DNA of 64,000 nt from NCBI GenBank assembly GCA_963513935.1, contig OY740773.1, positions 96,953,291 to 97,017,290 on the forward strand, read 5' to 3'. A program made the position numbers and the translations under genes. The DNA is from Aphrophora alni. Lineage: Eukaryota > Arthropoda > Insecta > Hemiptera > Aphrophoridae. The notes under the pieces are model-generated. The model saw only the letters and a program-made list of their open reading frames with translations, did not search any database and had not been told where the DNA came from. How positions within the stretch are numbered: the stretch's first letter is position 1; every line of letters starts with the position of its first letter. Below are positions 1 through 13,900 of the stretch, in pieces.

Positions 1-655
1 ATAAATTGTATCAAAAACTTAAGTATGAACATATTTTAACTTTTCTATATAGTCACCCGGAATATCTGAGCATTTCTTAAGTCGTGGCACTAGCTTTTGG
101 ATCCCCTCATCATAGAACTCTGCCGCCTGAGCATTTAACCAGTTAGTAACAGTTTCTTTCAACACGTCATCATTTTCAAATCGCTTTATACCAAAATATT
201 CTTCGAGTTTAGGAAACACATGAAGGTCTGATGGTGCCGGGTCAGGGCTGTAGGGGGGGATGGTCCAGTAATTCCCATCGAAAGTTGGCCAGTTGCGTCT
301 TGGTCATTGCTGCAGCGTAAGGCCGAGCGTTATCATGAAGTAGCACGACTCCGCTAGACAGAAGTCCCTGCCGGCAGTTTTGAATAGCGCGCCTAAGCTT
401 GGTTAGTGTTTCACAATATCTCTCAGCATTTAAGGTCCGAATAACCGAGCACACTTCGCAATCGGCAGGTTTATTAACATGGCGACAAACAAAGCAGTGT
501 TACGATAGAACCAACAGTGGCAGAGACATGAAACCAACTGACTGCATAGTTGGGGACTGGGCAAGAGTGGCTAACCTTGAGCGGGCGTCACGTAACAGCC
601 TGCGCGGTTGCTATGCGCAAACGGTTCTTACTTAAAAAATTACTTCTCGTAAAAA
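1..655 (-). mobile_element. mariner-family element, internally deleted, cut by window edge
   Basis: Minus-strand mariner element whose 3' end lies left of the window. It holds the transposase C-terminal third, a scrap of the N-terminus and, at about 500-655, a GC-richer stretch that looks like the 5' untranslated region. The middle of the transposase is absent. I could not fix the 5' terminal repeat; about 655 is an estimate from where base composition changes to AT-rich. Confidence 0.65.
19..495 (-). pseudogene. mariner transposase remnant
   Basis: Family: a DD34D transposase that cuts and pastes mariner elements at TA. Visible on the minus strand: an N-terminal scrap (PADCEVCSVIR, about 490-425) runs directly into the late catalytic region (LNAERYCETL, LLHDNARP with the second catalytic Asp, LDHPP), then the C-terminus (FPKLEEYFG, QAAEFYDEGIQKLVPRL, GDYIEK). 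The two halves lie in different frames. The break is a run of seven G (plus strand, 253-259) where six would keep frame. The possible ATG at 480-478 is also out of frame with PADCE. Roughly 200 residues including the first catalytic Asp and the helix-turn-helix are missing. Clearly inactive. Confidence 0.8.
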
Positions 656-1013
656 GACCCACTTTAATTATCATTTTTTCCAAGAAAAATATTTTCAAAT
701 TTTTTCAAGAGATTTGTAAAGATTTCTTATAGTTTCGTTTTAAAAATCAATATTTTATGACATTACTGTATATTTTACTCAATATATCATGACATCCTAA
801 GTAAACTGATTATATCTCGTTGAACTTCCAAACAGTCAAGTCAGCTACTTGTTTACACTAAGCTTCTCTCCGGTGAATACTGTCATTAGTTGCCACATTG
901 GTTATTTTAGAAGACCCAAATTAATGTCAGTGCAAATGGAGTTCTTGTGTTAGACTCTAGTTAGAAAGTTTGACATTTTCATCTGTATGTTTGTTTCTGT
1001 GCTTCTTATGCAG
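655..1013. other. AT-rich stretch upstream of the micro-exon
   Basis: No gene recognised. It ends in a good polypyrimidine tract and AG at 1012-1013, which I read as the acceptor of the 25-nt exon that follows. Confidence 0.4.
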
Positions 1014-1038
1014 GTCGACCAAAAGTGTCTACCAATAG
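1014..1038 (+). CDS. Nmdar2: Nmdar2 probable 25-nt micro-exon
   Basis: A polypyrimidine-rich acceptor ending in GCAG precedes it and GTATGA follows. Read as GT CGA CCA ..., it encodes RPKVSTN and ends AG, which joins the A that opens the next exon to make Arg before YLRNVSVEG. The phase is exactly what the exon at 5777 needs. The alternative frame hits a stop at its end. It sits 4.7 kb from the next exon. Support is splice signals plus phase only; 25 nt is too short for homology. Confidence 0.5.
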
Positions 1039-3536
1039 GTATGAAATTTAATAACACGATTTAATAATCACTTAGTTCATATATATATTTCAATATCTGT
1101 ATACATTTAACTTACTCAGTAAGGTAGGTTTGGTAATCATCAAAACATTAGACCTAGTGTGATTTTCAACATGCCGTCCGGCCGTTTTTATCATTGTCAT
1201 CATTGTCGTTGTTGTTGTTTTTGTTTTTCTCATATGTAAGTACTATACCAGCTCCACAAATAAAGATAGCGACATGAAATTTAGTATACAGAGCTGCTCA
1301 TATAGAACCTAATTGAAATTCAAAAAAATCGAAACATAAATGTCAAAATGGTGGCCATTTTAAACAGTTCTTTTGTTCATACCTCGTGTGTTTTAAACTT
1401 GTAACACACTAAATTAAATACAAATTTGAAGAGTTTAATTCTGCATCTAATGTGGTACCAACACCACCTGTTTACAAATGGTGAATTTATTGTTTAAAAT
1501 GTAATTTTAAACTCTGACTTCTCAAGAATATGTGATATTTGTATAGTTATAAGATCGAGCAGAGCTGAGTCAACTACAAGAACATAACAATAAATAGACT
1601 TCGCTGGGTCTAGCTGATTTCAAATAAGTAATGATGAATTACGTACACAATTACAAGGTTCAGAAAACCTGTGTTACAATTGTTTTAAAGAAGCATCACC
1701 TACTGGGACAGATCCCTTGTCTACCAATATAATTTAATATTTCCTAAAAGACTCAAAACAGCAACTTAAAACTGCACTTAATACAAATAAAATTGATAAA
1801 ATACAAGCACATAACTTAAAAAATGGTGTTATCTAGCTTTCAGCCACGAATTATATAAAGATTTTAAAGTCACTATCTTTTTGGCTCATTATAGTGACTA
1901 TAGCAAACCCGAGGGACCTCGCTGTGTCTACACTTTTTTCCTTTTGACCAACTCTTGTTCACTTCCGACCCTGACATTTTTAAAGTATTCAAGAGCTAGG
2001 GGTATTTATTTTAAGTGGGTTTCATCCACGAATTATATAAAGAATTTAAATTTAAATTACCTTTAGGGCCTCATTATAGTGACTATAGCAGTGGCAAACC
2101 CAAGGGACCTCGCTGTGTCTACACTTTTTTTTTACATAGTCTTTAGTTAGATCATTCCTATCTGACCTCTTTTGACCAACTCTTGTTCACTTCAGACCCT
2201 AACATTTTTTAAGTATTCAAGAACTAGTGGTATTTATATTAAGTTCTTTTCTTTAAACAACAAGAAAATATAAAAAAAGGAAAAATAAATAAATGTAAAT
2301 TAACAACTAATGAGATTTAAGATTACATTAAGTACAACGAAGTCAGTAACCTCCATTTAATGTTTCCATCTACTAGTAGTTATTCCAGTTGTTATACATT
2401 TTTTAAATATAGTTTATACTCTGGAATGTATCTTCGTCAGTCCATTAGACTAGACAGGAAGTCAATATATCATGTAGGTCGCATGTCAGCCATCTTTGAC
2501 TGATGAGACTCCATTGACCTGCATAGATGTCAAGTCAGCAATGGTTTACAGAAATGTGATTATAATTATATTAAAGTAATAAATCCAAATATCAACCTGA
2601 GTTTGTAAACAGTATTAAAGCATTAAAGCTTGGCGAATTAAACAACTTTAAATTTTATAAATTTGGTTTTGTATAAAAACCATATAGAAAGTAATTTATA
2701 GAAAGAAAAAATTACTTATGTGGTCATGTATCTAATATTTTTATCAAACTAACTGAAGCAAGCATTTAATAAATTAATAAAATTATTAGTATTCTTTAAA
2801 TACATTGATATGAACAAAGAACTACTTAAAATGGCTGCCATTTTGACATTTTCAAGTAGTTTTTTTTCTGAATTTGAATAGAGTTCTAAATGAGCACTCC
2901 TCTACACCAATTTCCATACTACTATCTTAATTTTGTGGCAGCTATCATACCTACAACAAGGACAAAGGATCTACAATAATCACTTTTTCTCTTCCTAAGA
3001 CTATAAAACTTGAAGATCGGTCAAAAAACAGAAGGTGAAATTTATGACAATTACCAAACTTACCCTAAAATTCGTATACAAAGAATACTATATTTTTTGT
3101 CTTGTTGTTTCAAGGCATAAACCTCTCAGTCATCATCACCTTATAAAAAAAATAAGAAAAGAGAATAAAACAAAGACCATCTAGCCCTTGTATAATCTAA
3201 TTATGTTGAGATTGGAAGAGAACAAGAATTGGTGAAAAGAGTCCAGATAGGAAAGAAATAATCTAACCTAAAGCTAGATAAAGAAAGGTGTCGATACAGT
3301 TAGAGTTTCGTAGGATTGACACACCCATACTTACTATTATGATAAACAGAAGTGGATTACTACTGAAAAATAATTGGAAATGTAGTCAAGGATAATGAAT
3401 TATAAGAATGAAAATCATGTTTTGGTCTACATACTATTATGATATAAACTTTAAATGGATCTTTTTTTCTTCTAAATATCATATTTTATTAAATAATTAA
3501 GGGCATATAAGATCAAGAAAATAGAATTATGAATTT

Positions 3537-3571
<35 letters not shown>

Positions 3572-6500
3572 TATTCAAAGGAATGAACCTTAGGAAAAAT
3601 TTGTGGAAACCTTTTACAAAATAAGTTTTGGAATATTTACATAATATCAACATATTAAATTAAAATTTTAATCAAACCAGAATTGATTCCATGTAATTAG
3701 AACAGCTGTAAATATATTTGCTTAATGAAACAAATTTTACTTCATATCTTACTTGTTACTTATTGTACTTTATAATAAAGTCTTCTAAGCTAACACTGTC
3801 TTGTTAATGTGTATTTGGGTAAATTACCCAGGACATAAACTTTTTGAAATTGAATCTACTCTGTACTTATCATACATAATGTGCATTGTGTAGAAACTAT
3901 ATACAGCAGACTTTTATATTCATATTTCACTTAAAATTTGTATTAACAGTGATCAATAGAGATAAATGTACTTTCTACTGTAATGTAAAACCATTGTAAA
4001 ATCTGTAGACTTACAAGGAACAGTAAGGTAGATTACACCTCAAAACTGTCATTTCTGACAAATTCAAGGTATAAAATATCTCATGTCTAGAATCGGTCAA
4101 ATGCAATACATTATGTATTTGTCATAATTTAAATTATAACCATCACAGAAAACAGTAATATTGCAATAATCAAACCTTTGATTCATCATATAAAAATAAC
4201 TCATGCGATCATTTAACCAATACAATTTAAGAAGTATTAAATTTTTAAACCAAAATAGAAAAAAGAAAATTCCGAAGAAAAAGAGGCTATTGTAACCAGG
4301 ACACTAACTACAAGACTGTAAACGTTAATAAACTTAATTAATTGAAAGTTAATGGAATTTAAAATAAAATCTTTCTATAAAACTGAACACGTATCTCGGA
4401 TTAATCTTATATGTTTGAAAAAATAAATTGCATGAACAAAGTAAACATTATACAGTACACCAAATCTTCATTCAATGTTTGCTGATCAAGCTGTATTTTT
4501 TAATAATGTATACATTTGTGGTATGTGCCCTGTGTATGGTGAGGAAATTGAATCGAATAATTAATTCTATAAATAATCTAATACTGTATGAAAGAAGTTG
4601 TTGGGCACATCATGGTATTTACCCAGCTTTATCATAAAATGTAGTAAAAATGGATTCTCTAAATGTAATGCCCAAAAGGTCGTTTCTTAGGCCTTATAGG
4701 AAATGTCACATTGGTAGTTCGAAGGATCTTATCCAGTATGGTAAGTTTGTACATACAGTTGGTACACAAGTTTTCCCAACCTCGTAAATCTACCACTACT
4801 TTCCTGAAGTCGGCTAAGCTCTAACAGGCCTTGTTGATGTATATATCTTAAATAATCTCCACTCGTGTTAGTGTTTTAGTTTAGGAGGTGGGGTTGAACC
4901 AGAAGCCTCCACTTGCTACACTCGTATCAGTGATTTGGCCTTGTCGGATCTACTGCAGTAACTATACGAATATCACATTTTCTTGGAAGGTTAAGCTTCT
5001 AAATTACATATTTCATATTGTGTTGTAAAGATGTGAAGTTGGTAATATTACATTCAGAACTGAAATCTGCAAAGTTTTATCTAATTTAGCTTGTTATAAA
5101 ATGATACACTAGATATTAAAAAAGCTCTTTAAATTAACCTCTATAATTTTTTTAATGATTTTTATTTCAATTTGTTTGAATTTCAAACAAATGAACACAT
5201 TATAATCCCATACCAAATTACATGTTTCTTTCTTAACTTTTGTGGCCAGTAACATTTACAGACAACAAGGAAGAATGGACAGCATGGCTAAACTCACTTT
5301 TTCAGTTTCCTGAGGCTGTAAAATGTAGAGATCAGCCAAAAAACGGTTGTAGAAAATTTTTTTTATCCCAAATCTTTGTATACTGTGTCAGCAAAAAATA
5401 TTTAAAGAGCATAAAAGCCCTCAAATAATCTATTATTTCTCTTTGTTTAATTCCAAAAAAACCTTTAGTTCATCATCACCTTATAAAACAAAGACAGACA
5501 AACATTTCTATCAACAGGTTTATGCATTCTTGTGAGTTGTGAATGTTGAAACTAGTATTTAAGGGGTAAAATGTAATAAATACATATTGTTTAATAACAG
5601 TAAACGATTTGAATTTTCAAGCATAAACAGATCATGTATTTTATTGCCACTTACTTTTTTATCAATACCTCTACAAAGCCTTAAGAGGTTTCTTAGTAAA
5701 TCATCATTTTGAAATGTTTTAAAAAGTATTCATAAACAACACTACTCAAATATCAAAACATTTATCTATGTTATAGATACCTGCGTAATGTGAGTGTAGA
5801 AGGAGACCAAGGAAAAGGAGAGCCTAATGTAGAGTTCACAGCTGATGGTGTCTTGAAATCAGCTGAACTTAAAATAATGAATCTCCGCCCAGGTGTCAGC
5901 AAACAACTGGTCTGGGAAGAGGTTAGTGCAAGCAGTTAACTTGTTTTAAATTATCTTTCTCAAACTACAAAATAAGAACATATGATAATGAATATACTAT
6001 GTGAAGAAATTGATCTAATCAGTACAAAAATGTACACTATAAATTTCTACTTGAATTTGGTAAGATTTGTCCCGATTTAACCAGTAATAACCAATTCTAA
6101 TGTGATTGTTGTAGTGGGGGCACTCCTAAGATGTAGTCCAGATTTAACAAGGAATAACCTATTCTTATTTCACTGTTTAAGTTCAGATTCAATCCTAAAT
6201 TACTATGTAGGGGACGTTTTTGTTACTGTTTCAGTTGTAATGTGAGAACATGTGTTTATTAAATACTTCTCATACATACAGTGTCAGAATTATTGGTTTA
6301 TTCACAATTATCCGAAGAAAAAGTCCCTCAACAAAACTAGTGATCAAGTTTCGAACAACTGGTTATGTAGTCAACCCAACACATGAAAGACATAACTCTG
6401 TGCTATCCCATAACATTTTGTAAGATTAGGGAAGAATGTTATATTTTCCAAGTAAGACACTGGGGAACTAAATAAAAATGAATTTCACTTGGATCGGCTC

Positions 6501-7889
6501 ACAAAGCAGTGAAAAAGTGTTTAAATTCTCTCTATATCAGGTGTACCAACAACTTTTAATGAGATATTTTGCTGCAACATTTGCCTACTTACGATTGTTT
6601 AAAGAATACTTTCATAACAACCTGTTTGGATAAAACAGGATTTAGTGACAAAGCATGGTTTCACTTCTGTATACGTCTTTCATGTAAGTGTCTCTGTATA
6701 CAGCTAAACGTCTTGATTCTGGAATTCTGATATTCTACACATTTTCAATAAAACCCCTCTCCATTCACTGTGGAAACTTCAATCACCAAATAAAGAAAAC
6801 ACATTTTTCCAAAATATACATATTATTTGTACAAGACAACTTGTAATAGTAGTCAGGACACCTTCTGTGTGGTGTTCCTCAAGGGTCAATATTGGGACCA
6901 TTGCTTTTTCTTATTTATGTAAATGATTTGCCTCAAAATGTTGGACAAGCAGAGGCAGTGTTATTTGCTGATGATACTACTTTAACAGTGGTGGGCAAAG
7001 ATCATGCAGATTTGGCTGAGTCAGCAGAGTTAGCAATGTCCATGGCGGAAGATGGGTTCTCTGTAAATAACTTAAAACTGAACGTGACAAAAACAAAGTT
7101 AATTCAGTTTGGTCTACAGTCAAATCCTAACCTACATGTAAAAAAAGGTAAAGAAATAATCATGAGCACAAAAAATGTTAAATTTCTTGGCATTACCCTA
7201 GACGCAAATTTAAATTGGAAAAGTCATGTTTCAGGTTTGGCTGAGCAACTGGCGCCAGTTTGTTTTGCTCTCAGAATGATTTCCTCTGTGACTAGTTTAA
7301 AAGTAATAAAAGCCGTTTATTCTGCTCATATTGGTTCTCGGCTAAGATATGGGGTGGCATTCTGGGGGAACTCTGTAGAGTCTATAAAAATATTCCGCCT
7401 ACAAAAAAGAATTTTACGCTCAATGTTTCATCTGAGGTATAAACAATCGTGTTTTCATTTTTTCAAAAAACATAATATTTTAACCTTTCCGTGTATTTAT
7501 ATCTATGAGACGTTAATTTTCTTAAAGAGCAACCATAATTTATTTGAAGTGAATCAGCACCACCACAAATACCCTATCCGTCAAAAACTATTGCAATATC
7601 CTGTCCACAGACTAAAATTTTTTGAACGTGGAATATATTACTCGGGTATTAAATTGTTCAATGCACTACGGAAAAAATTTAAAAAATGGATTCTATCCAG
7701 AGTTTTAAGAGTTCACTCAGAGGCTACCTTCTAGAAAATGCATTCTACTCTGTGGAAGAATATCTGGCCAGAAATACTCAAACCAATTCTGCTAATGTCG
7801 GGTATGACTTATGAATGAATTGATCCAGTATCTGCCCTGCATTTGTCTGTTATAGCCTTACTTGTTAAATATGTATTTGTGTGTATGTA

Positions 7890-7922
<33 letters not shown>

Positions 7923-10900
7923 ATATTGTATTGTGTAATTATATGTTTGTAAATATGTGATTGACTAATGCAGGAATGTAAACTGTATTTAAAAATACTT
8001 GTGAATTACTTCTAATATAAGTTATTGTAATTATTACAAATTTAATTTTAATTTTTTTATGTGACTCTTGCTATGCGAATTATGTTTGTCAACAGCAACA
8101 GAAATAAATAATAAAATAATAATAATCATTCCCTCTCATCAGAGAGTTATAGTTGAGTGTCAGAAGGATTTCTGTGCATGAAACAACTGAGGACTTAGTC
8201 GTCTTGTTTTTATATTGTACAAATAAAATGTATATTCTGGAAAATGGTGTTATCTTTCATTTTATTCTGGTGTGGAATATCTAGGCAAACAAATATTGGG
8301 TTGTATTTGTTGAAGGATCACTAAATTCAGATTCTTATTATTATTATTCACAGGAAATAATTGCAATTTGTTGGGAAATTGGAGGAAGAATAAAGGTTTA
8401 GCTGGTTTCAACAAGAAGGTAATTAATTGTGACACAGCTTGAATAAGTTGAATGAATTTCATGATAATTTTAAAAGGATACTTCTCATTCCCCTAACTCA
8501 CCTGCTTGGATTTTTTGAGAAGGAGATACTCTTAAAGATAAAGTTTATCTCCATAATCCTAGAAGGTATGTTGTGTCCAAGTCAAATGTTGTGAAATGAA
8601 GCCAATAACATGATCTTAGAAAGTGTAGAAATATGCAAAGAGTAGAACCGTGAATATAATACAATTTCCAAGATGTACTATAGAACTTTGTCTTTTGTTT
8701 GTAAAAACTGGATCTCATGTATCCTTGTCGATAAAGACTCACGTGTCATACACATAGTTTCTGCTTAATGTGACATAAGTTTCTTCTAATTTTTGTTTTA
8801 GGGCAAAAATTAATTTTGGGTATTATCACATTAACAATAACAAAAGTATAAAATAGAACCCCAAAGACCTGAAATACTCTAATAGTGTCAGGGTTGAAGT
8901 AGAACACGAATTGGTTAAGAGAGACCCGTTAGGAAAGATAAAAGTGTGGGAACCAAAACTAGATGAAGAATGGTTTAGATATACCGTACTCACTATAAAT
9001 GAGACCCTGAGGAACACTTCAGAATTGATCTCACTTAGATACACTCATTTTACGAACACATCACAGATTGCTTCCTCATTTTTATGAAAAATATGAATAA
9101 TGAACTTTGTTATAAACCAATATTTGTGTATTTGTAAACTGCTTCAACCAAACAGAAAATATAACTATGATGCAGCTAAAAATGGATATTTTTGAAATTC
9201 AATCATACAAATGAGTTCTAAATATTTGGATGGTGTAACAAGAACTGATTTATTCACTCTTGGCTTAGGCTAGTTTACATAATTTTGTTTGCTTTCCCTC
9301 ACATATTGATCTAGTAAACTTTAGTGTTGTAATGACCTTCTGACTTTGCTTTAATCTTGTTTACTTACTTAACATAGTCCCCACTTTAACATGTCAGATC
9401 ATTTAAGTCATAAAATTCAAACTACACAAATGTTTGCACATAAATAAACCATAGTAAAAACATTAATCTTACTTAAATTAAACAAACTTAAAATTGCTCA
9501 TATAAGTCATTTTGTTTTGTTAACAACAAACTAAGCTTAAAAAGTCGATTTGTGTCAGTTTACCTTAGTACCAAAATTCAACCAAAGGAGCAACAGCATT
9601 CAAAGTAGTAATTTTAAGTTGATAACGTCACCTACACAGGGAACTAGTTTTCCCACAAAACACGGCAAACACTGGCAACACACACACTCTAGCCCGGTAC
9701 TTCAGTTCCTCGGCCTTAAACGGCTTTGATCGGCCAATCCAACTTAAAAACCACCGCATTCATTAGCTTGCTTCTGATTGGCCAAACAGCTTTCATGTTA
9801 ATAGATGGAGCCGCGAAAATCACGAACACAAAACAATGGCGCTCTGTCAACCACTTATGAGCCCAGCTCGGCTCTGTTTTGTTCGTAAAACCTGATACGA
9901 ATACAATGGACAGCTCTTTGTTGAGGACTCAACCAGTGCGAGACAAGCTAGCTACAAGCTACGAGAATTGAAAATTGTATAAGTAGGGTGCAAAAAACAA
10001 CAAAATCATTCACTTCTCTTCCAGGAGACCAGTTAATCAGTTCAACAGTACTCCTCCGGGAGACCTGCCCAGACCATCATCACTTCTTCTCCGGGAGACT
10101 AGTCGATCTTCTCCAGGAAACCTGTCAATCAGTTCAACACTTCTCCTCCAAGAGATCTGGACAGACCTTCTCACTACATTCATCACTTGTCCTCTGGGAG
10201 ACCAGTTCATGAGTTAAACACTACTCCTCCGGGAGACCTGCCGAGACGATCATCACTTCTCCTCCGGGAGACCAGTTGACCACATCCTCATTAGATTCAA
10301 CAATACTCCTCCGGTAGATCTGCACTACACCTCATCACTTCTCTCCCTCTACACTCAGAAATTTAATATTCACATTTTTATCAGTATATCAAAAATCAAA
10401 ACTTTTATCTTATAAATTGTCCAAATGGTGACTTCAAAATTTTTAATATTGATTATCTCTAAAACCATTAACTTCACACAAAATGTAAACAGCTGTCATT
10501 TTGAAAATTTATAAGATACAGTTTTGATTTTTGACATATAAGTAAATTGTTGCATTCAAAATGTGTATACCAAATTTTGATGCTCTATCTTAGTAATTTC
10601 AAATTTTACAATTTTCTTTTTAAGACAAAATTGGCGACAGATGGAAAACGAAGCGTTTCAGGAAATATGTTAATAGGAACTTTTTCTTTATTTTGACGCA
10701 TATAACAAGCACTTAAGTTTGGCATGACATTTTCTGAACACTCTATATGTACTGGTATTTATAAATAAAATTCTTATAGTAATGATCATTTGAAACTAAA
10801 ACTATAAATTATCATAAATTCCAAATGTAGAACTACCCATGGAAAAGCCAATTTAACACATTCACTGCGGATGACGCACATGTGCGTCACTTGTTTCCAA

Positions 10901-13900
10901 AGCTATATGCGTATGACGCACTTGTGCGTTGTTATCAGTAAACTGGTTCCAGCTAAATCCTGACCTTATCAGTTAACCAATGGTGTTCCCTCACTTCATG
11001 CGTATCTAAAAACAGTGTGTGCTACCTTCTAGTTGGTTTCGTTTTTAATTTCCAATAATATTTGTTCTTGTACGAGTAGTAAACATGGCTGATCCAACAC
11101 CTGGACCTTCTCGTGATAGTACATTTTTAACAATAAGTGAAATAGATAGATTTAACCAATCTGACTCAGAATCTGAAGCTTATAGTAGTGGGGACAGTTA
11201 TAGACAAAGTCAAAGTGATTTATTTACTGATGCCGAAATTGAGTTCGAGAGTGAAGAGGATTCATCTCTTCCAACTGAATCTAACCCGTCTCTTGCGGTA
11301 TGGATTGATAACCCTGATAAGATGAAAACATATGTATTCTCACAACCTCGTGGAATGCGTGTTCCATTACCTGGTAGTAATAAACCATTATATTATTTTC
11401 AATTATTAGTTGACAATGTTTTTCTCGAATCTGTTGTTAGAGAAACAAATCGGTATGCCAAAGAATTGTTTTTATCAACGGAAACTAAAGAGAATTCACG
11501 GATATGTCAGTGGAAAAATCTAACTATTACCGAATTGAACACTTTTATCGGACTTCTTCTCCACACAGGAAATGTAAAAATGCCTAGGTTACAAGGTTAT
11601 TACCGTAAAGATAAGGTGTTCAAAATCTGTTGTGGAGAATACATGGCTCGCGACAGATTTTTACTAATCTTGCGTTGCTTACATTTTACCAAAAATGATC
11701 CTCATAATACTGACAGATTACTTAAAATAAGGCCAATTATTGATTATTTTATTAATAAAATGTCATGTGTGTACAGCCCAGGAAAAGAATTATCTCTCAA
11801 TGAAGTTATTTCAAAGTTATTTCCTCTCTAAATCACACGAACACGTATGTGCGTCATCCGCATATAACAGAAAACTGGATGCTATATGCTAATGACGCAC
11901 AAGTGCGTCAATTCCCCCCCCCCCCCATGAAAAATGTTAAAAAATTATATATTCTAGCTTTGTTTAATTATATTATAGTAGTTATATACTAAAAGTAATA
12001 AGTTTTTCATTTTTACAAATCAGCACCTGTGGAAAGATTGTTTTTCGCATCAGCAGTGAACGTGTTAAGATCACTCAAAAGCTATTATTTAAATATGTTA
12101 CCTAAATAATTTTTTATTGTAGCCAAAAGAAACTCTACCAAGTAAAATACATTTACATTCAGACTCTGCTTTAATTTTGTACTTACCAGTACAGTATATG
12201 AAGTAGATAGTAAGATTTTAAATCGCTAAAAAAGATGGACCTTTAAAATTTTTGACTGATCTCCGTGTTTCATTACCTTAGGAAACAAAATATGTTATTT
12301 CATATCATCTGTCTGTTGATGTCTGTACATATGCACGATATTGTTTACAAAAATTAAGAGAGGAACATGAAAGTTAGTATAGGTGACTATAGTGTGCTCT
12401 TGTAGAACTACATTGAAAATATGTTTGTATCTCGTCTCTTATTCAAGATATAACACATTAAATTAGATACAAAGTTTCAGATTTAAATTCTGCATGTAAT
12501 ATTAAAACACCAACTTTCCATGTTGACAAATTGCGAAGTTATTGTAAAAAATATAATTTAGAACCATGATCTCTCTAGAAAATGTGATACCTTTACAGTT
12601 ACATGATTCGGCAGGGCCGAGTCACAAACTCTAGCATAGCAAGTGAAGGTTTTTTTTACATATGTTCAGTTTTGAGCCCTATCAGGGTCCGAGACACTGA
12701 CTTGTACGAACCAAGTGGAGACTTATCAATATAGCCTATACACATCTATAGCCCATTAGTGTCTAGCCGATGTCAAGACTAGTGATATATAAAATCACTA
12801 GTTCAGAAAACTGTTTAAACTGGTTTAAAAAAACTTACCCTATACTACATTTACTGGATAAGACTCCTTGAACGAACAATACAATTTAACATTTCCTACA
12901 AGACACAAGCCAATAACTTTTAGAGGATCTACTGTATTACATTGTTTGTTGGGAATGGGTGAGTACAATCATCAACTTTTTTTACTTTCATTGGTTCGTA
13001 AGTTCTTTAGGAAGTATATTACTGAAACAGATTTCAGCTTCAGATAGCAATTTTCAAATGCTGCCAAACCTGTATTTATTGTACACAAAAATCATGTTCT
13101 TTTCTACGGGTATTAGTTTATCTACATCAATATTACGAGTTAAAGATCTCTTAAACTCAAAATATTATTTCTAAGATGTACATACAAATACTCTATTTCA
13201 CCTAAAAGAATTATGACTATTTAAATGAGCCATTACTTTTAAATTTTACATTAAATTGATCTTTTGGGTCATCTGCTTAGTGTACTCCACAAATTGCATT
13301 TAAACAGGACAGAAAGAGATTAAAGTATACTTTTTTTTATTTGGGTCCAAACAACACCGAACCAATGTCCCAAGCACGACAACTGGAGCTGAGTTTATTA
13401 CACAACTCATTTGTATGATTGGCCCACATCAATTTAATTCAAGAGTGAGCCCTAGAACCTTTATTACAAATATTACCTTTAAATTAAATAGCACACATTT
13501 AGTCTTAATTGTTTTTACTTCAAGATTATTTTCATTATTATTTTTAATTACGAAGTTTTTTGCTTTTAAGGAAGAAAGTATAAAAGAATATACTATCTCA
13601 GAATAACATTAACTTTTGATTTAGTAAAAGGTGATTGTCACAATCAGTATTACAGTAGCGTTTCGAACAGGCAAAATAATTTTGATACTTACACAGACAA
13701 CATAGCAGAGAATAAATCTTTTATACTGAGATTTATATAAACATTTGTTGTTCATCCCCATTCTCCATACCCTAAAAATATATAACCTGTGTCCATCAGA
13801 AAGAAAGGTCTTTTCAATAACGTAAACATGTTAAAAATTGATTAAATAATGTCCAAGATTACCTCTAACAAACTTTTTTCTTTCTGCAATATCAGTGTAG

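Larger units (their letters stand above)
1039..5776. other. Nmdar2 intron (4.7 kb), repeat-filled
   Basis: Apart from the DR1 and DR2 repeats listed separately and a poly-T run, I see no coding sequence. About 3570-4780 is plain AT-rich DNA with no recognisable feature. Short open frames at 4428-4637 and 5240-5428 have no recognisable product, and the second lies inside a DR2 copy. Confidence 0.6.

Noticed and set aside
5240..5428. 62-codon open frame as an Nmdar2 exon
   Set aside because: Falls in a DR2 repeat copy and aligns with non-coding sequence of the other copies.
9988..10212. 74-codon open frame
   Set aside because: Translates the 35-bp minisatellite; no independent coding evidence.
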